DNA from: Gracilaria caudata | Lineage: Eukaryota > Rhodophyta > Florideophyceae > Gracilariales > Gracilariaceae | Length of the DNA stretch: 48,887 nucleotides | Assembly: GCA_030374735.1 (NCBI GenBank) | Contig: JASCIV010000096.1 | Span: 1-48,887, forward strand | Direction: 5' to 3' | In this document: in pieces, positions 27,489 to 36,121 of the stretch | How the letters are laid out: the number at the start of each line of letters is the position of its first letter | How positions within the stretch are numbered: position 1 is the stretch's first letter | Made by a program: the position numbers and the translations under genes | The notes under the pieces: model-generated | The model's database searches: none | Seen by the model: the letters and a program-made list of their open reading frames with translations, nothing else | Told to the model about the DNA's origin: nothing

Positions 27489-29927
27489 TCACATAACCAA
27501 CTGACCTCTCAAAAGGTCCAAAGCCATTCGTCGACGAATAAGCGGAATGCTTCTCTGCTTGAAGTAAATCTTAATCCCAAGCGAAAGGCAATCAGCTATC
27601 TTCGTTATAAACACGCCGCAGCTGCCTCCATCCGTTTGCGCGGGAATTCTTGCCAGACGTGGCATGCATTCTCTTGGCTCCAGCTCTACTGGCAAAACAC
27701 CAACTCTGCGAATCATATACCTATTGTGTGCGGATGGCCATGTCTCGAGATCCTCCTGCTTTGCAATATCTTCCCCGTATTTATCTTCCACCTCATCATA
27801 GTACCATTTTCTTAATGATTCTAGAACTCCAGATCTGTCTGATCCTCCCATTGAGTCTAAGTACAAAAACGTGCGCCTTTCTCGGTCAATTCCGGCAAGC
27901 ACCCAATGGTGATTCCCGAGATTAACGGGGAACAACAGTAAGTCCTGCTTCATCACATCCATTTTGTCCCGTCCAGTCCATTTTCGCACACCCGCATAAT
28001 CATATTGTTCGGGCCCTGAAGTTAGTCTTGTATAGAAAAACGTATTGAATACGTATGTCCGAGGTATGTGTTTCCGTTCGTCGTCAGTTAGCTCTGTGAA
28101 AATAGATTCATTCCTCACGTTGATGAGGGACATGTAGGCATTGATGACTTCATCATTCAGCCATCTTACCCCTCGCAGACGTTTGAAGTCTTCTCCCCGC
28201 AAGACTATATTTGCGGAAGGAATGACCTTGATCTCCTTTTCATTCTTTTGTCGATAAAGGTTCGAAACTTCTTCTTCTTCTTCGTCAGATAAAGGGTTCA
28301 GAAACGGGCATGGTGCAAGATCCTTCAACCTTTTCTTCGCATTGTCAAGACTGAGCGTTTCGAGGGCAAGTCTTGCAAGATCACACTCGTCTGTCTCTCC
28401 AGCCCGCTCTCTAGTATTGGGGACGGCTCTCTCTTCTTCGTCGGAGTCATCGATTATAATCACATCATCTGTTCGGAGCTTCCCCGCCAGTCGCTGTGAT
28501 CTTCTTCTTGTAACCGGCTGCGAGTTCTGCGGCAACGATGAAGAGTACATTGTTGCGTTCGATTTCGTGGGCGACTTCTCGGGCGATATTGCGTGTACTG
28601 AGAGGCGATCTTCTTCTTTTTGATTGCTTGGCTCGTTTTCAACCATGTTTTTGTCCTGTACTTGAGTTTGAGATTGCATTCTCGAGAAAAGGCTACCACC
28701 CCCGACTTGATTCGGCATTGGTCCAAACCAGCTCGGGTGACTTCTGCTAGAGCGCAAAGGTCCGTGGCGTGTTCCGCATTTGGAGAGTCTTGGCCGTGGT
28801 CTTAAGCGCATGCCCGTTCGAATGAAATCTCTCTTTTTCACAATCGTTCTATGTGGCTCGAGTATCGCGCATGGTTCAGATTTCGCAGGCTTCGAAGTGT
28901 TATGAGGCAAGCTGTTCGTGCGAATCGACTCTTCCTTCTCCGGAGTTGATTCACGTTGTGAAGCAGCTTTCCTAATTTTGAGAGGTGGCAACGTATCGGA
29001 GGTCGCATTGGAGTTCATTAGAAGTGAGTTCGTGATCTCAGGGCATCCAGCCGTCTGACCCGATGGGTAAGAAGAGCGACGACGTTTTCCACAGAACAGG
29101 TCATTCCCATCATTGGGGTTCAACACGTGTTTCTCGCGCGCATGAACATCCTTTTCTTCTCTAGAGTGTTTAGGTGATGCAGATGAGAAACCGTTTGTCG
29201 TAGCATTTTTCAGCTGGGATCCATCGGGGCGCCCATTCGCCTGCGGAACAATAGTCGCGGAATTACTCGGATGAGTGCTATGCTCCGAAAGTGTTGCTTT
29301 AGCTCCAGGTAATTCTCGTCTGCGAAGCGTTGATGAGTGGTCCTTGTTAGCTCCAGGGTCCTCATTCGGGATCTCACCATGAGCAACTGATGATGGAGTC
29401 GAACCGCTCTCTACCGCGAGAGATGAATGACCGCGGTTTTCATTTGCGAGGCAATTGTGGGGATTCTGGTTCAAAGAAATGTGCGGTAGCTGAGATTTGT
29501 CCGGTGCTATGCTCGATGCGGAGGTCTGAGGGAGTTTGATTTGGAATGTCCGTGGTTCTGTGGCGTAGAACGAAGTACTCTCTCTGTCTCCTCCGGTAGG
29601 CTCGTTCTCGTACTTATCGCTCGAAACGCACTCGAGGGAATGCTTCACAGGACCCGGAGATGAGGACTCGCTATCGTTTAGCTCGGGTTTCGGGAGCGAT
29701 CGCAACCTGTGCGTAGGCTGCGGTGATCTAGTGAGTGTGGATAGAATACCCATGCTTAAGTCTGTTCGAAGTCTCACGGGCAATTTATGGTTACTTCTTC
29801 GTGCCTTGCCCGCCTTCCATCTTTCTAGACGGCTTTTGTCAGGCACAAGAGGAGTAGAACACGAAAGCTGAACACAGCTGACAGAATTGTGCGCCTCAAG
29901 AGATTCTCTAGACTGCGATTGTACCAT
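27489..29927 (-). CDS. Ulp1/SENP-type SUMO protease
   Basis: The 812-residue protein starts at ATG 29927. The first about 570 residues are disordered and rich in Ser, Pro, Arg and Asn, with several basic clusters (KRRRSS; TRRRSQRLAG) that could direct it to the nucleus, and an acidic stretch IIIDDSDEEE that resembles a SUMO-interacting motif. The C-terminal about 230 residues form a C48 cysteine protease domain: RLRGVRWLNDEVINAYM for SUMO contact, catalytic His674 in NHHWVLAG, Asp691 in YLDSMGG, Gln764 and nucleophile Cys770 in QTDGGSCGVF. Such enzymes mature SUMO precursors and remove SUMO from conjugates. All catalytic residues are present. The N-terminus is not alignable to a named paralogue, so SENP1/2 versus ESD4 type cannot be decided. 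Confidence 0.92.
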   Translation of the reverse strand: MVQSQSRESLEAHNSVSCVQLSCSTPLVPDKSRLERWKAGKARRSNHKLPVRLRTDLSMGILSTLTRSPQPTHRLRSLPKPELNDSESSSPGPVKHSLECVSSDKYENEPTGGDRESTSFYATEPRTFQIKLPQTSASSIAPDKSQLPHISLNQNPHNCLANENRGHSSLAVESGSTPSSVAHGEIPNEDPGANKDHSSTLRRRELPGAKATLSEHSTHPSNSATIVPQANGRPDGSQLKNATTNGFSSASPKHSREEKDVHAREKHVLNPNDGNDLFCGKRRRSSYPSGQTAGCPEITNSLLMNSNATSDTLPPLKIRKAASQRESTPEKEESIRTNSLPHNTSKPAKSEPCAILEPHRTIVKKRDFIRTGMRLRPRPRLSKCGTRHGPLRSSRSHPSWFGPMPNQVGGGSLFSRMQSQTQVQDKNMVENEPSNQKEEDRLSVHAISPEKSPTKSNATMYSSSLPQNSQPVTRRRSQRLAGKLRTDDVIIIDDSDEEERAVPNTRERAGETDECDLARLALETLSLDNAKKRLKDLAPCPFLNPLSDEEEEEVSNLYRQKNEKEIKVIPSANIVLRGEDFKRLRGVRWLNDEVINAYMSLINVRNESIFTELTDDERKHIPRTYVFNTFFYTRLTSGPEQYDYAGVRKWTGRDKMDVMKQDLLLFPVNLGNHHWVLAGIDRERRTFLYLDSMGGSDRSGVLESLRKWYYDEVEDKYGEDIAKQEDLETWPSAHNRYMIRRVGVLPVELEPRECMPRLARIPAQTDGGSCGVFITKIADCLSLGIKIYFKQRSIPLIRRRMALDLLRGQLVM

Positions 29928-30183
29928 ATCTGTAATAGGGAAACAGAAATGAAACGTCGCTCCGTCACAGAAAACTTCATCCCACAGCGGGAGCTTGTGT
30001 AGAGAAATGCTATGGTTCGGTGTGAAGCGCGAGAACAGGAGATATCCAGGGCATTAAGTGCTTGACATTGGTTTGTGGTTGTGAGGCTCTGCAATGCAGG
30101 TCACGACAGGAGGGGTAGGTGTCGTATGCCTCAGCATATAAAGCACGCAAACGCTTTAACAGTCGCCAAGGATGTAAGGAGCT

Positions 30184-30361
30184 GTACAAGGTAGAACGCT
30201 ACCTGTCGTACCAGAAGCGACGTAGATTCGCTAATGGCGAAGAGTTCTTATCTATGGAGGTAGCACGTCGAAGCGCACCGCGGGCGGACGTGAATCCAAT
30301 TTGGATTATCCGAAGTGTCTGTACCAAAGGTACCAAAGGTAGCGTTCGCTACCGTCGTACC
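30184..30361. repeat. Paired hairpin repeats GGTAG-AACG-CTACC / GGTAGCG-TT-CGCTACC
   Basis: The first copy (GTACAAGGTAGAACGCTACC, 30184-30203) and the second (GGTAGCGTTCGCTACC, 30338-30353) are both followed within one or two bases by GTCGTACCA. The first also resembles 18731-18752. They indicate a repeat family with conserved stem and varied loop. Confidence 0.55.
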
Positions 30362-30462
30362 AAGCCTGCTGGCTTCTGAAAGCTGAATTTAATCTGACAT
30401 GGGTATGGGTTTTGGATTCATCTTTTGAAAAACATTCCGTCCCAGCATTGGAGTCTGGGCTG

Positions 30463-30478
30463 GGGCCCCCGGGGGCCC
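30463..30478. repeat. Perfect 16-base GC palindrome
   Basis: GGGCCCCCGGGGGCCC is fully self-complementary. An outer CTGG...CCAG extends the symmetry imperfectly. It is an isolated all-GC patch in ordinary DNA, about 390 bases before the uS19 start. Confidence 0.75.
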
Positions 30479-30862
30479 GGCCAGGTATTCCGTCTCTACG
30501 TGTAATCCACCGTGTCCAAGTACGAAGCGGGGAGCTTCCCTTGATAGATGCTAATCAACGTCCGAAGATCTTACTGTGACAAACAGTATTTCACTTTCAA
30601 CCGGCCGTGTGAGACTTCAGAGAGCGGCTATTTGTGGGAAGCAAACCTCCGGTTGGACAAGACCGTCAAGGTTCTACAGACGAATTGACCTGGGAAGGAT
30701 AAACAGCATAAACGGTGGACTGATCTCCTCGAACAATTAGCGATTGCTATAGCATCATCGAAGTGCAATCTCGGTGACAGGCACGTCGTGAGAAAGGGTA
30801 CCGTCTGTGTACTAAGTTCAGATACAGCTTCTGACACATCTCGCCTTTTGGGAACCTTCAAA

Positions 30863-31132
30863 ATGCCACGCGCAGTATGGAAAGGTCCATTTGCAGACGC
30901 GTTAATGAAGCTCCCCCATGTATACCGTGGTACGCGACGAAGCATGATTCTTCCAGATTGGGTGGGGAAGACGATTGAAGTGCACAACGGCAGAAAGTGG
31001 CTGCCAGTTACAATAATCGAAGACATGATTGGTCATCGCCTCGGGGAATTTGCGCCTACGCGCACAAAGAGTCCGCACAAGGACGCCGTGCTACGAGCAC
31101 GGGCGGCAAAGAGGATGCGTAAAGGTAAATAA
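30863..31132 (+). CDS. rps19: Mitochondrial-type small-subunit ribosomal protein uS19
   Basis: The 89-residue protein starts at ATG 30863 (CAAAATGCCA) and covers the whole bacterial-type S19 length: MPRAVWKGPFADALMKL at the N-terminus, RRSMILPDWVGKTIEVHNGRK-type core, IIEDMIGHRLGEFAPTR and a Lys/Arg-rich end. uS19 sits in the head of the 30S-type subunit and contacts uS13 and the tRNA decoding region. Red algal plastids encode their own rps19, so this nuclear copy most likely serves mitochondria. No classical presequence is visible. The frame continues upstream only to GTG, but residues from an unseen upstream exon (in-frame SSDTASDTSRLLGTFK) could supply one. It is divergent from the SUMO-protease gene. 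Confidence 0.88.
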   Translation: MPRAVWKGPFADALMKLPHVYRGTRRSMILPDWVGKTIEVHNGRKWLPVTIIEDMIGHRLGEFAPTRTKSPHKDAVLRARAAKRMRKGK

Positions 31133-31289
31133 GTGGATGAGTGCAGCCAGGCACTGACATCGATGTATTAGTTAATTTGCTATCTGCTCTTTGTACAAAC
31201 CATCACAATCGTGCTTCTCGCAGGGACAGAGCACTCGAGTTGCATGCGCTGTGATACACGCTAATCTACTCTCGTTGTTTGTGAGCAAG
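31133..31289. other. Short gap between convergent uS19 and GRAM-VASt genes
   Basis: 157 bases separate the two stops; it should contain both 3' ends. I see no other signal. Confidence 0.5.
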
Positions 31290-33140
31290 TTAAGTCCCCT
31301 TCCCTACCACAACCGCTTCACATTTCGTAGCCATCCCCGCATCTGCAATTAGCTTTTCCAGCATAGCCACATCGCGTCTCATGCGGAACAGCAACATCAT
31401 CACAACCATCAACAGCAAGCATACCACACCGAGTGCTATCAGCGCACCAATCCGTAGCCATTTCGTCGACTCTGAATCCTTAACCTCTACTCTCACCGAG
31501 TCGCTTATTTGTTCGCTTTTGAGGGTAGACTTTCCAAAGTTGGTCTTTGCACCTTCACCAATATCCAGCGGAGATGGTTCGGGTAGTGACCCATTCTTCT
31601 TTGACGCCACTTTGCTCTTCGAACTCTTTTTACTTTCCTGTCTCTTCCTGGCAGGCCGCTTGCCTTTGGACAGTACATGTTCGTCCACTTTTTGGCTCGC
31701 TAGGTCATACAATCTTTGGAAAGCGGTTTTAGTCTCGGCCAAGGCTCCTGCTTCAATTTTGCCTCTCAGCATCGTGCTCTTAACAAAGTGCACCGATATG
31801 CTCAAGATCATCAAAGTCTTGGAGCCATCACTTTGGGGAATCAATTCAAAGAAAGACTCACATACAAAATAATCTCCATAGAGAACATCTAGACTGTGTG
31901 TCTCCAGCTCGAACATGACACCGCCTTCTTTTGTGAATGAGTAACGCTGTTTCTCCTTCACACGAGTTTCCTTCGGTCCAATTTTGTAACCCAAAGGCTT
32001 CTGGAAAGTTACTTCGCGCATCATGAACCCCTCCTCGTCTCGTGACCATTCGGTGAAAGTTACTTCCTTGTTATTGCTCGCCTCGTGGTAGTGTTTTAGC
32101 CAGTCGCTTACAAAAATGATATTGAATACCTCCATCACAGACGCATTTAACACGCCTCTGGCGCGCTCAGTTTTCTTCTCAAAAGTCTTTCCGAAGACGC
32201 GGTCAACGACGTCATGTTGAGTTCTCCAAACAAGATTGCTTTCTGGGGCAGCGGATGAGACCGGCTCGGCCTTAACCTCGCATCTACCTGACCCCGCATC
32301 ACTGGAGTCAGATGCTGCAAGTTGTTGGCTATAGTTAGGTGTGGTAGGAGCAGACTTTGACACAGCACGTGGAGAGCGTGTGTCATCGCATGAATTTCGT
32401 GTGATAGATTGCAGTTCGTTAGAATTTGTCTCGTCATCTTCAAAAGACTGGTCCTCCGAGTCCCCAGCATGTGAATTGCCGACAGAGTGACTTGAACCGT
32501 ACTCATCGGCGTCAGTAGGTTCGGCAGCGGTGGGGTTGATTTCTCTCAAACGCGTCTGAATTGCTTCAAAGGCTCGCTCACGATGATTGAGAGAGCCGAT
32601 GACCACCGGTTGCATAGCTTCGTCCAGAAAGTAAATCTTGATAGCATTCGCTACAAAACCGCCGCGGCGCTTCTTGACCCTCGCCATTGAAGAAAAAGGG
32701 TAGCACTCTTTGGTGACCTTGCCAAAAATCTTTGCATAGAAACAAAGAGCGGTGGTGGTGATATGGATGCGTCCTTGTAGCATGATGTGCTTCACCAGCG
32801 CAGCAGAAAACGACGCGAGTAGCTGCTCGGAGTGGTCCAGAGAGAACTTGTTGCGGACCCATTCGGCTTGTTCCGCAGCGAGACGCTGGGCTCTTTCCTC
32901 TCGCATTTGCTTTCTGGTCTTCACGACCTCGACAACGGGTTCGGAATTCTTGGCGTGGAGCACGTCGGGACGGCTCTGAGGCAAAATTGGGTCGGTTGTT
33001 GTGTGGGAGATAGCATTATCATGAGGCGCATTGGATACATAGATAGAAGTAGCCGGAAATAAATCTGGTGGGGCGTCTTGCGACTGCTCTGCGGAGGGAA
33101 CTGTCATCGGGAAAGGAGGCTGAACGGACGCAAGTTGCAT
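31290..33140 (-). CDS. GRAM-VASt membrane protein, Aster/Lam/VAD1-type sterol transporter
   Basis: I start the 616-residue protein at ATG 33140; the long upstream frame begins only at TTG and is Pro/Arg-rich leader. An ATG eleven codons further in (33107) is an alternative. Residues about 60-95 are a charged helix (KTRKQMREERAQRLAAEQAE). Residues about 97-200 match a GRAM domain (LLASFSAALVKHIMLQGRIH, TTALCFYAKIFGKVTKECYP). An acidic Ser-rich linker follows. Residues about 320-485 match a VASt domain, ending in FVKSTMLRGKIEAGALAETK. A Lys-rich stretch precedes one transmembrane helix (about 566-590) near the C-terminus. This architecture is that of ER-anchored proteins that shuttle sterols at ER-plasma membrane contacts in fungi and animals and of plant VAD1. 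Sterol binding here is inferred. Confidence 0.88.
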   Translation of the reverse strand: MQLASVQPPFPMTVPSAEQSQDAPPDLFPATSIYVSNAPHDNAISHTTTDPILPQSRPDVLHAKNSEPVVEVVKTRKQMREERAQRLAAEQAEWVRNKFSLDHSEQLLASFSAALVKHIMLQGRIHITTTALCFYAKIFGKVTKECYPFSSMARVKKRRGGFVANAIKIYFLDEAMQPVVIGSLNHRERAFEAIQTRLREINPTAAEPTDADEYGSSHSVGNSHAGDSEDQSFEDDETNSNELQSITRNSCDDTRSPRAVSKSAPTTPNYSQQLAASDSSDAGSGRCEVKAEPVSSAAPESNLVWRTQHDVVDRVFGKTFEKKTERARGVLNASVMEVFNIIFVSDWLKHYHEASNNKEVTFTEWSRDEEGFMMREVTFQKPLGYKIGPKETRVKEKQRYSFTKEGGVMFELETHSLDVLYGDYFVCESFFELIPQSDGSKTLMILSISVHFVKSTMLRGKIEAGALAETKTAFQRLYDLASQKVDEHVLSKGKRPARKRQESKKSSKSKVASKKNGSLPEPSPLDIGEGAKTNFGKSTLKSEQISDSVRVEVKDSESTKWLRIGALIALGVVCLLLMVVMMLLFRMRRDVAMLEKLIADAGMATKCEAVVVGKGT

Positions 33141-33805
33141 GAGGGGGCGCGGACGACGGAGACGAAATCGGGTGAAGCGGGTGCAATAAGATATACGCTG
33201 TGCGGGAAGCAAGCACGTGTTTGCACAACAGAGCAATGCAAGATGAGATATAGTTGGCCAAAAAAGGGGATGAAGAAGAGGGCCGCGTCGAACTGGAGTT
33301 GCGGGAGATAGGCGCGGGGGTCGGGTGCGCCGCGGCGGGAACGGCTTTTCAGCAACGACGCGCGCGGAAGGCTGACAGCCTACGGCAGCACCTGAGCGGG
33401 AGGGTGGGAAGCAAGGAGGAAAGCTATTGAAGTACTTGATGCCGTTTCGGGGGCAAGCGGATAACGCAGGCCGGACTGGATGCGCCAACTGCGGAGCGCG
33501 CTGGCACGCCAAGACGCTGAACGGCCACTTGCACGCGCTTCAGCGGGGCGGCCCCAATCGGCGATTGGCGCATGGCGCTGTTGCCGTCATGTGATGCGGT
33601 AAGTTGTAACATACGACCCTGTAAGCTACGCCTTGCTGTACGCGGGAGCTCCACGTGGAGCTCCTCCTCCCACAGATGCAATGCCCCGCTGTGTCTGGCG
33701 CACCGAACGACCAGACTCTGGTCACCAGAGCACTCTGTGTTTCCCTTTTATATTTCACGTGCCGTCGTACCGTACATAGCATGCTATGCTTGCACGGCGC
33801 AGTCA
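33141..33805. promoter_or_regulatory. Promoter region of the GRAM-VASt gene
   Basis: GC-rich leader DNA runs from 33141 to about 33560. An inverted CCAAT box (GATTGGCGC, near 33563) and a 20-base palindrome centred on CACGTG (33645-33664) lie upstream. The far end is the 3' flank of the kinase gene. No coding sequence is recognised. Confidence 0.45.
33645..33664. promoter_or_regulatory. Perfect 20-base palindrome with a G-box core
   Basis: GGAGCTCCAC is followed by its reverse complement GTGGAGCTCC, so the centre reads CCACGTGG, a G-box/E-box site for bHLH or bZIP factors. It lies about 505 bases upstream of the GRAM-VASt start. Function as a regulator site is inference; the symmetry is seen. 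Confidence 0.6.
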
Positions 33806-36121
33806 CTATTCGCTGATGATGTCAGGCGCAAATTTGGTCCTGCTGAACGGTAGAAGTTCGTCCGCAATCTCCACAACCGCCAGCGACTGTGGCGCGGCTC
33901 GCACAGCTTCTCTTAGGCCTTCAAGCCCATTATGAACCTCGAAGCCAACGCTGAGCTCTGCGAGCGTGTTGACCATTTGCGCGTCATCGCTTATGGATAA
34001 GCGTCTTCGGAGGTCTCCAACTTTCATCGGATATCGCACAGTACCTTTTCGCAAATCAACCTCCACGACTTTGTCCAGATATCTCCCCGCTGCTTTCAGC
34101 AGCTGAACTGGTGAGAGATCGTTCGTCCTTACCGCTTTGATGGCCGGTGAGAATGGGGAGCAATCGCTCACCAGAAACATTACCAGCGGGTGTACTGCGC
34201 TTGGAGTCATGCTATCGTGCGCCTGTTCAGCTTGCGTCAAATTTCGTAACAACGTTGTCGCCAGACCCTCACTCTTTTTGACTTCCGACCGTCCAGAAGC
34301 ACTTCGCATGCTAACGTCACCGCCGAAGAACAGCAAGTTAGTCACATCACCAAGACTGACCTTAATACCTCCAATCACGTACTCAAGACGTTCTGCGATG
34401 TTTTGCATTCTTCCAAACTCCATTTCTTCAAAGTCACCAATTTGAATCCGTGCGTGAATCCAAAACATGTTGTACAAGTTGACAAGAAAGCAAATTCTTT
34501 GCACATCGCTTTTCATCGAATGGAGAGCAGCAGTCTGCAGTTCTACCACTGAGTTGGTAAACGTAATGATTCGCGAATCCTGTTGCATCCCTAACATATC
34601 AATTTGCCTGTAGTCATGCAACTGTTGATGAAATCTGCAAACGTTCAATAATGCGCTTAGAGCATCAAACACCGTCTTCTCCGCGTCTGGAGAATGCAAT
34701 GCGCGATAACTATATTTTGCATTCAACACAAACTCATACCCAGGGTCGTCCCAAATCCATCGATAGAACAGATGCTCATTTTTGAATCCATGATCCCTGC
34801 AAACATGATGAAATGCGCCAACTTCATGAAACTTCTGTCCGAGTGCCACTGCGTTTTCAACGGAACACGAAAGCTTGTTGCAGATCCATTGCACGGCTTC
34901 TTGCCCAATGAAGCAAGCACGAAAAGTCCGTAGTCTCCACTTACGATCGTGAACCTTAATTCCCGTGTTCACGTCTTTCATTAGCTTCAGGATTTCAGCA
35001 AAGTTAGGTATGCGTGCGCGACCGAGAGCATCAAAAATTGAAAACGAAGCTAGTTCTTCGTTGTCGCCTATTTCTGTCTTAGCGCTTGTGCTTTTGTCCT
35101 TAATAAATTTTCGACTTACTCTAAAAACGGAAATCCTAACCGGAACTACAGCTCCAATATGAAACTTCCTCCAAGACGTTCTCTGCTGTTCGTCTTCTGT
35201 AGAATGACAAGAAGCGACAGAGTGCTTCGAAGAGCGTCCTGAAAGACGAGCACCATTCGAATCGGTGCCCCTTCTGGGGGAATGGTTCACTACAGATCTC
35301 GGCGAGTCCAATCGAAGCCAATCGCTCTCAAGAACTTGTGATGCTGATCGCCGATGCTTTGGGTTTTTGACAAGCAAGCTCTGTATCACTTCCCTGACTT
35401 CTTTGGAAAAGTGGCGCGGAATGGAATACTTGCAATTGATAACATTTTGAGCCATATCTCCGGGAGTGCGTCCATAAAACGGGAAACGTCCTGCCAACAA
35501 TGTGAATAATGCTACACCACAACTCCACATATCGGCCTTTTCTCCCATATATGGCATAGATTGCAAGATTTCTGGACAACTGAAGTCTTCAGTGCCAACC
35601 ACAGTGCGGCAGAGGTCTCTCTTATTGTTATGAAGATCTCTTACTGAGGCAAGTCCAAAATCACACACTTTCAGTTGGCCCGATGATGTCAGAAGCATGT
35701 TTTCGAGCTTAAGGTCTCGATGATACACACCCTTGGAATGGCAATACTTCAAAGCTTCCATCAAAGATCGGAACAAAACTCGAGCCTCGTCTTCTCGGAA
35801 TCGGGTCTTTGAATTCAGAGCGGAATGCACGTCGCCCCCATCTATGTACTCCATGACTAAGAAGATCTTGGTCTTTGAGTTTAGAACTTCTTTACCTCTG
35901 ACAATGTTTGGGTGGTTTAGATTTGTCAATAATTCAATTTCCTTTCTTAAACACTGAGTCATTTCGTACATGCAAAGCTCGAACTTGTCCAAGACCTTGA
36001 TTGCGAAAAACTCCCCCGTCGTCTCGTCGCGAGCTTTTCGAACCTTTCCAAACCCACCCGCTCCTATTTCTTCATGAATGGCATATTTGCCCACTCGAAA
36101 TTGATTTTCTCTGGAAGTCAT
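33806..36121 (-). CDS. Ser/Thr protein kinase with DEP and DUF547 domains
   Basis: I start the 771-residue protein at ATG 36121; the base before is a TTG. Residues about 12-270 are a complete CAMK-like (SnRK/CIPK-type) kinase: glycine loop IGAGGFGKV at 19-27, Lys42, Glu61 on helix C, HRDLKLEN with Asp136, DFG at 154-156 and GTEDFSCPE at the activation-segment end. Residues about 385-465 match a DEP domain (GIKVHDRKWRLRTFRACFIG, then AVALGQKFHEVGAFHHV), a membrane- or receptor-binding module. Residues about 545-720 match DUF547 (RICFLVNLYNMFWIHARIQI; HPLVMFLVSDCSPFSPAIKA). DEP-DUF547 pairs occur in plants and algae, but a kinase in front is unusual to my knowledge. I infer a signalling kinase recruited to a membrane or receptor. 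All catalytic residues are present. Confidence 0.88.
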   Translation of the reverse strand: MTSRENQFRVGKYAIHEEIGAGGFGKVRKARDETTGEFFAIKVLDKFELCMYEMTQCLRKEIELLTNLNHPNIVRGKEVLNSKTKIFLVMEYIDGGDVHSALNSKTRFREDEARVLFRSLMEALKYCHSKGVYHRDLKLENMLLTSSGQLKVCDFGLASVRDLHNNKRDLCRTVVGTEDFSCPEILQSMPYMGEKADMWSCGVALFTLLAGRFPFYGRTPGDMAQNVINCKYSIPRHFSKEVREVIQSLLVKNPKHRRSASQVLESDWLRLDSPRSVVNHSPRRGTDSNGARLSGRSSKHSVASCHSTEDEQQRTSWRKFHIGAVVPVRISVFRVSRKFIKDKSTSAKTEIGDNEELASFSIFDALGRARIPNFAEILKLMKDVNTGIKVHDRKWRLRTFRACFIGQEAVQWICNKLSCSVENAVALGQKFHEVGAFHHVCRDHGFKNEHLFYRWIWDDPGYEFVLNAKYSYRALHSPDAEKTVFDALSALLNVCRFHQQLHDYRQIDMLGMQQDSRIITFTNSVVELQTAALHSMKSDVQRICFLVNLYNMFWIHARIQIGDFEEMEFGRMQNIAERLEYVIGGIKVSLGDVTNLLFFGGDVSMRSASGRSEVKKSEGLATTLLRNLTQAEQAHDSMTPSAVHPLVMFLVSDCSPFSPAIKAVRTNDLSPVQLLKAAGRYLDKVVEVDLRKGTVRYPMKVGDLRRRLSISDDAQMVNTLAELSVGFEVHNGLEGLREAVRAAPQSLAVVEIADELLPFSRTKFAPDIISE

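Larger units (their letters stand above)
29928..30862. other. Divergent intergenic region between SUMO-protease and uS19 genes
   Basis: No gene is supported; an 86-residue frame (30119-30379) begins at GTG and spans repeat-like sequence. Two related hairpin copies lie at 30184-30203 and 30338-30353, each followed by GTCGTACCA, and a GC palindrome lies at 30463-30478. A TACTAAG followed by CAG near 30809-30830 could mark an unseen 5' intron of the uS19 gene. Confidence 0.45.

Noticed and set aside
30119..30379. An 86-residue basic open frame
   Set aside because: Begins at GTG, and its ends fall in hairpin repeats found elsewhere.
1569..33565. GATTGG (inverted CCAAT) boxes before many genes as a special shared regulator
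   Set aside because: A 6-mer is expected about two dozen times by chance in this length; the positions are suggestive but not above expectation without a count.
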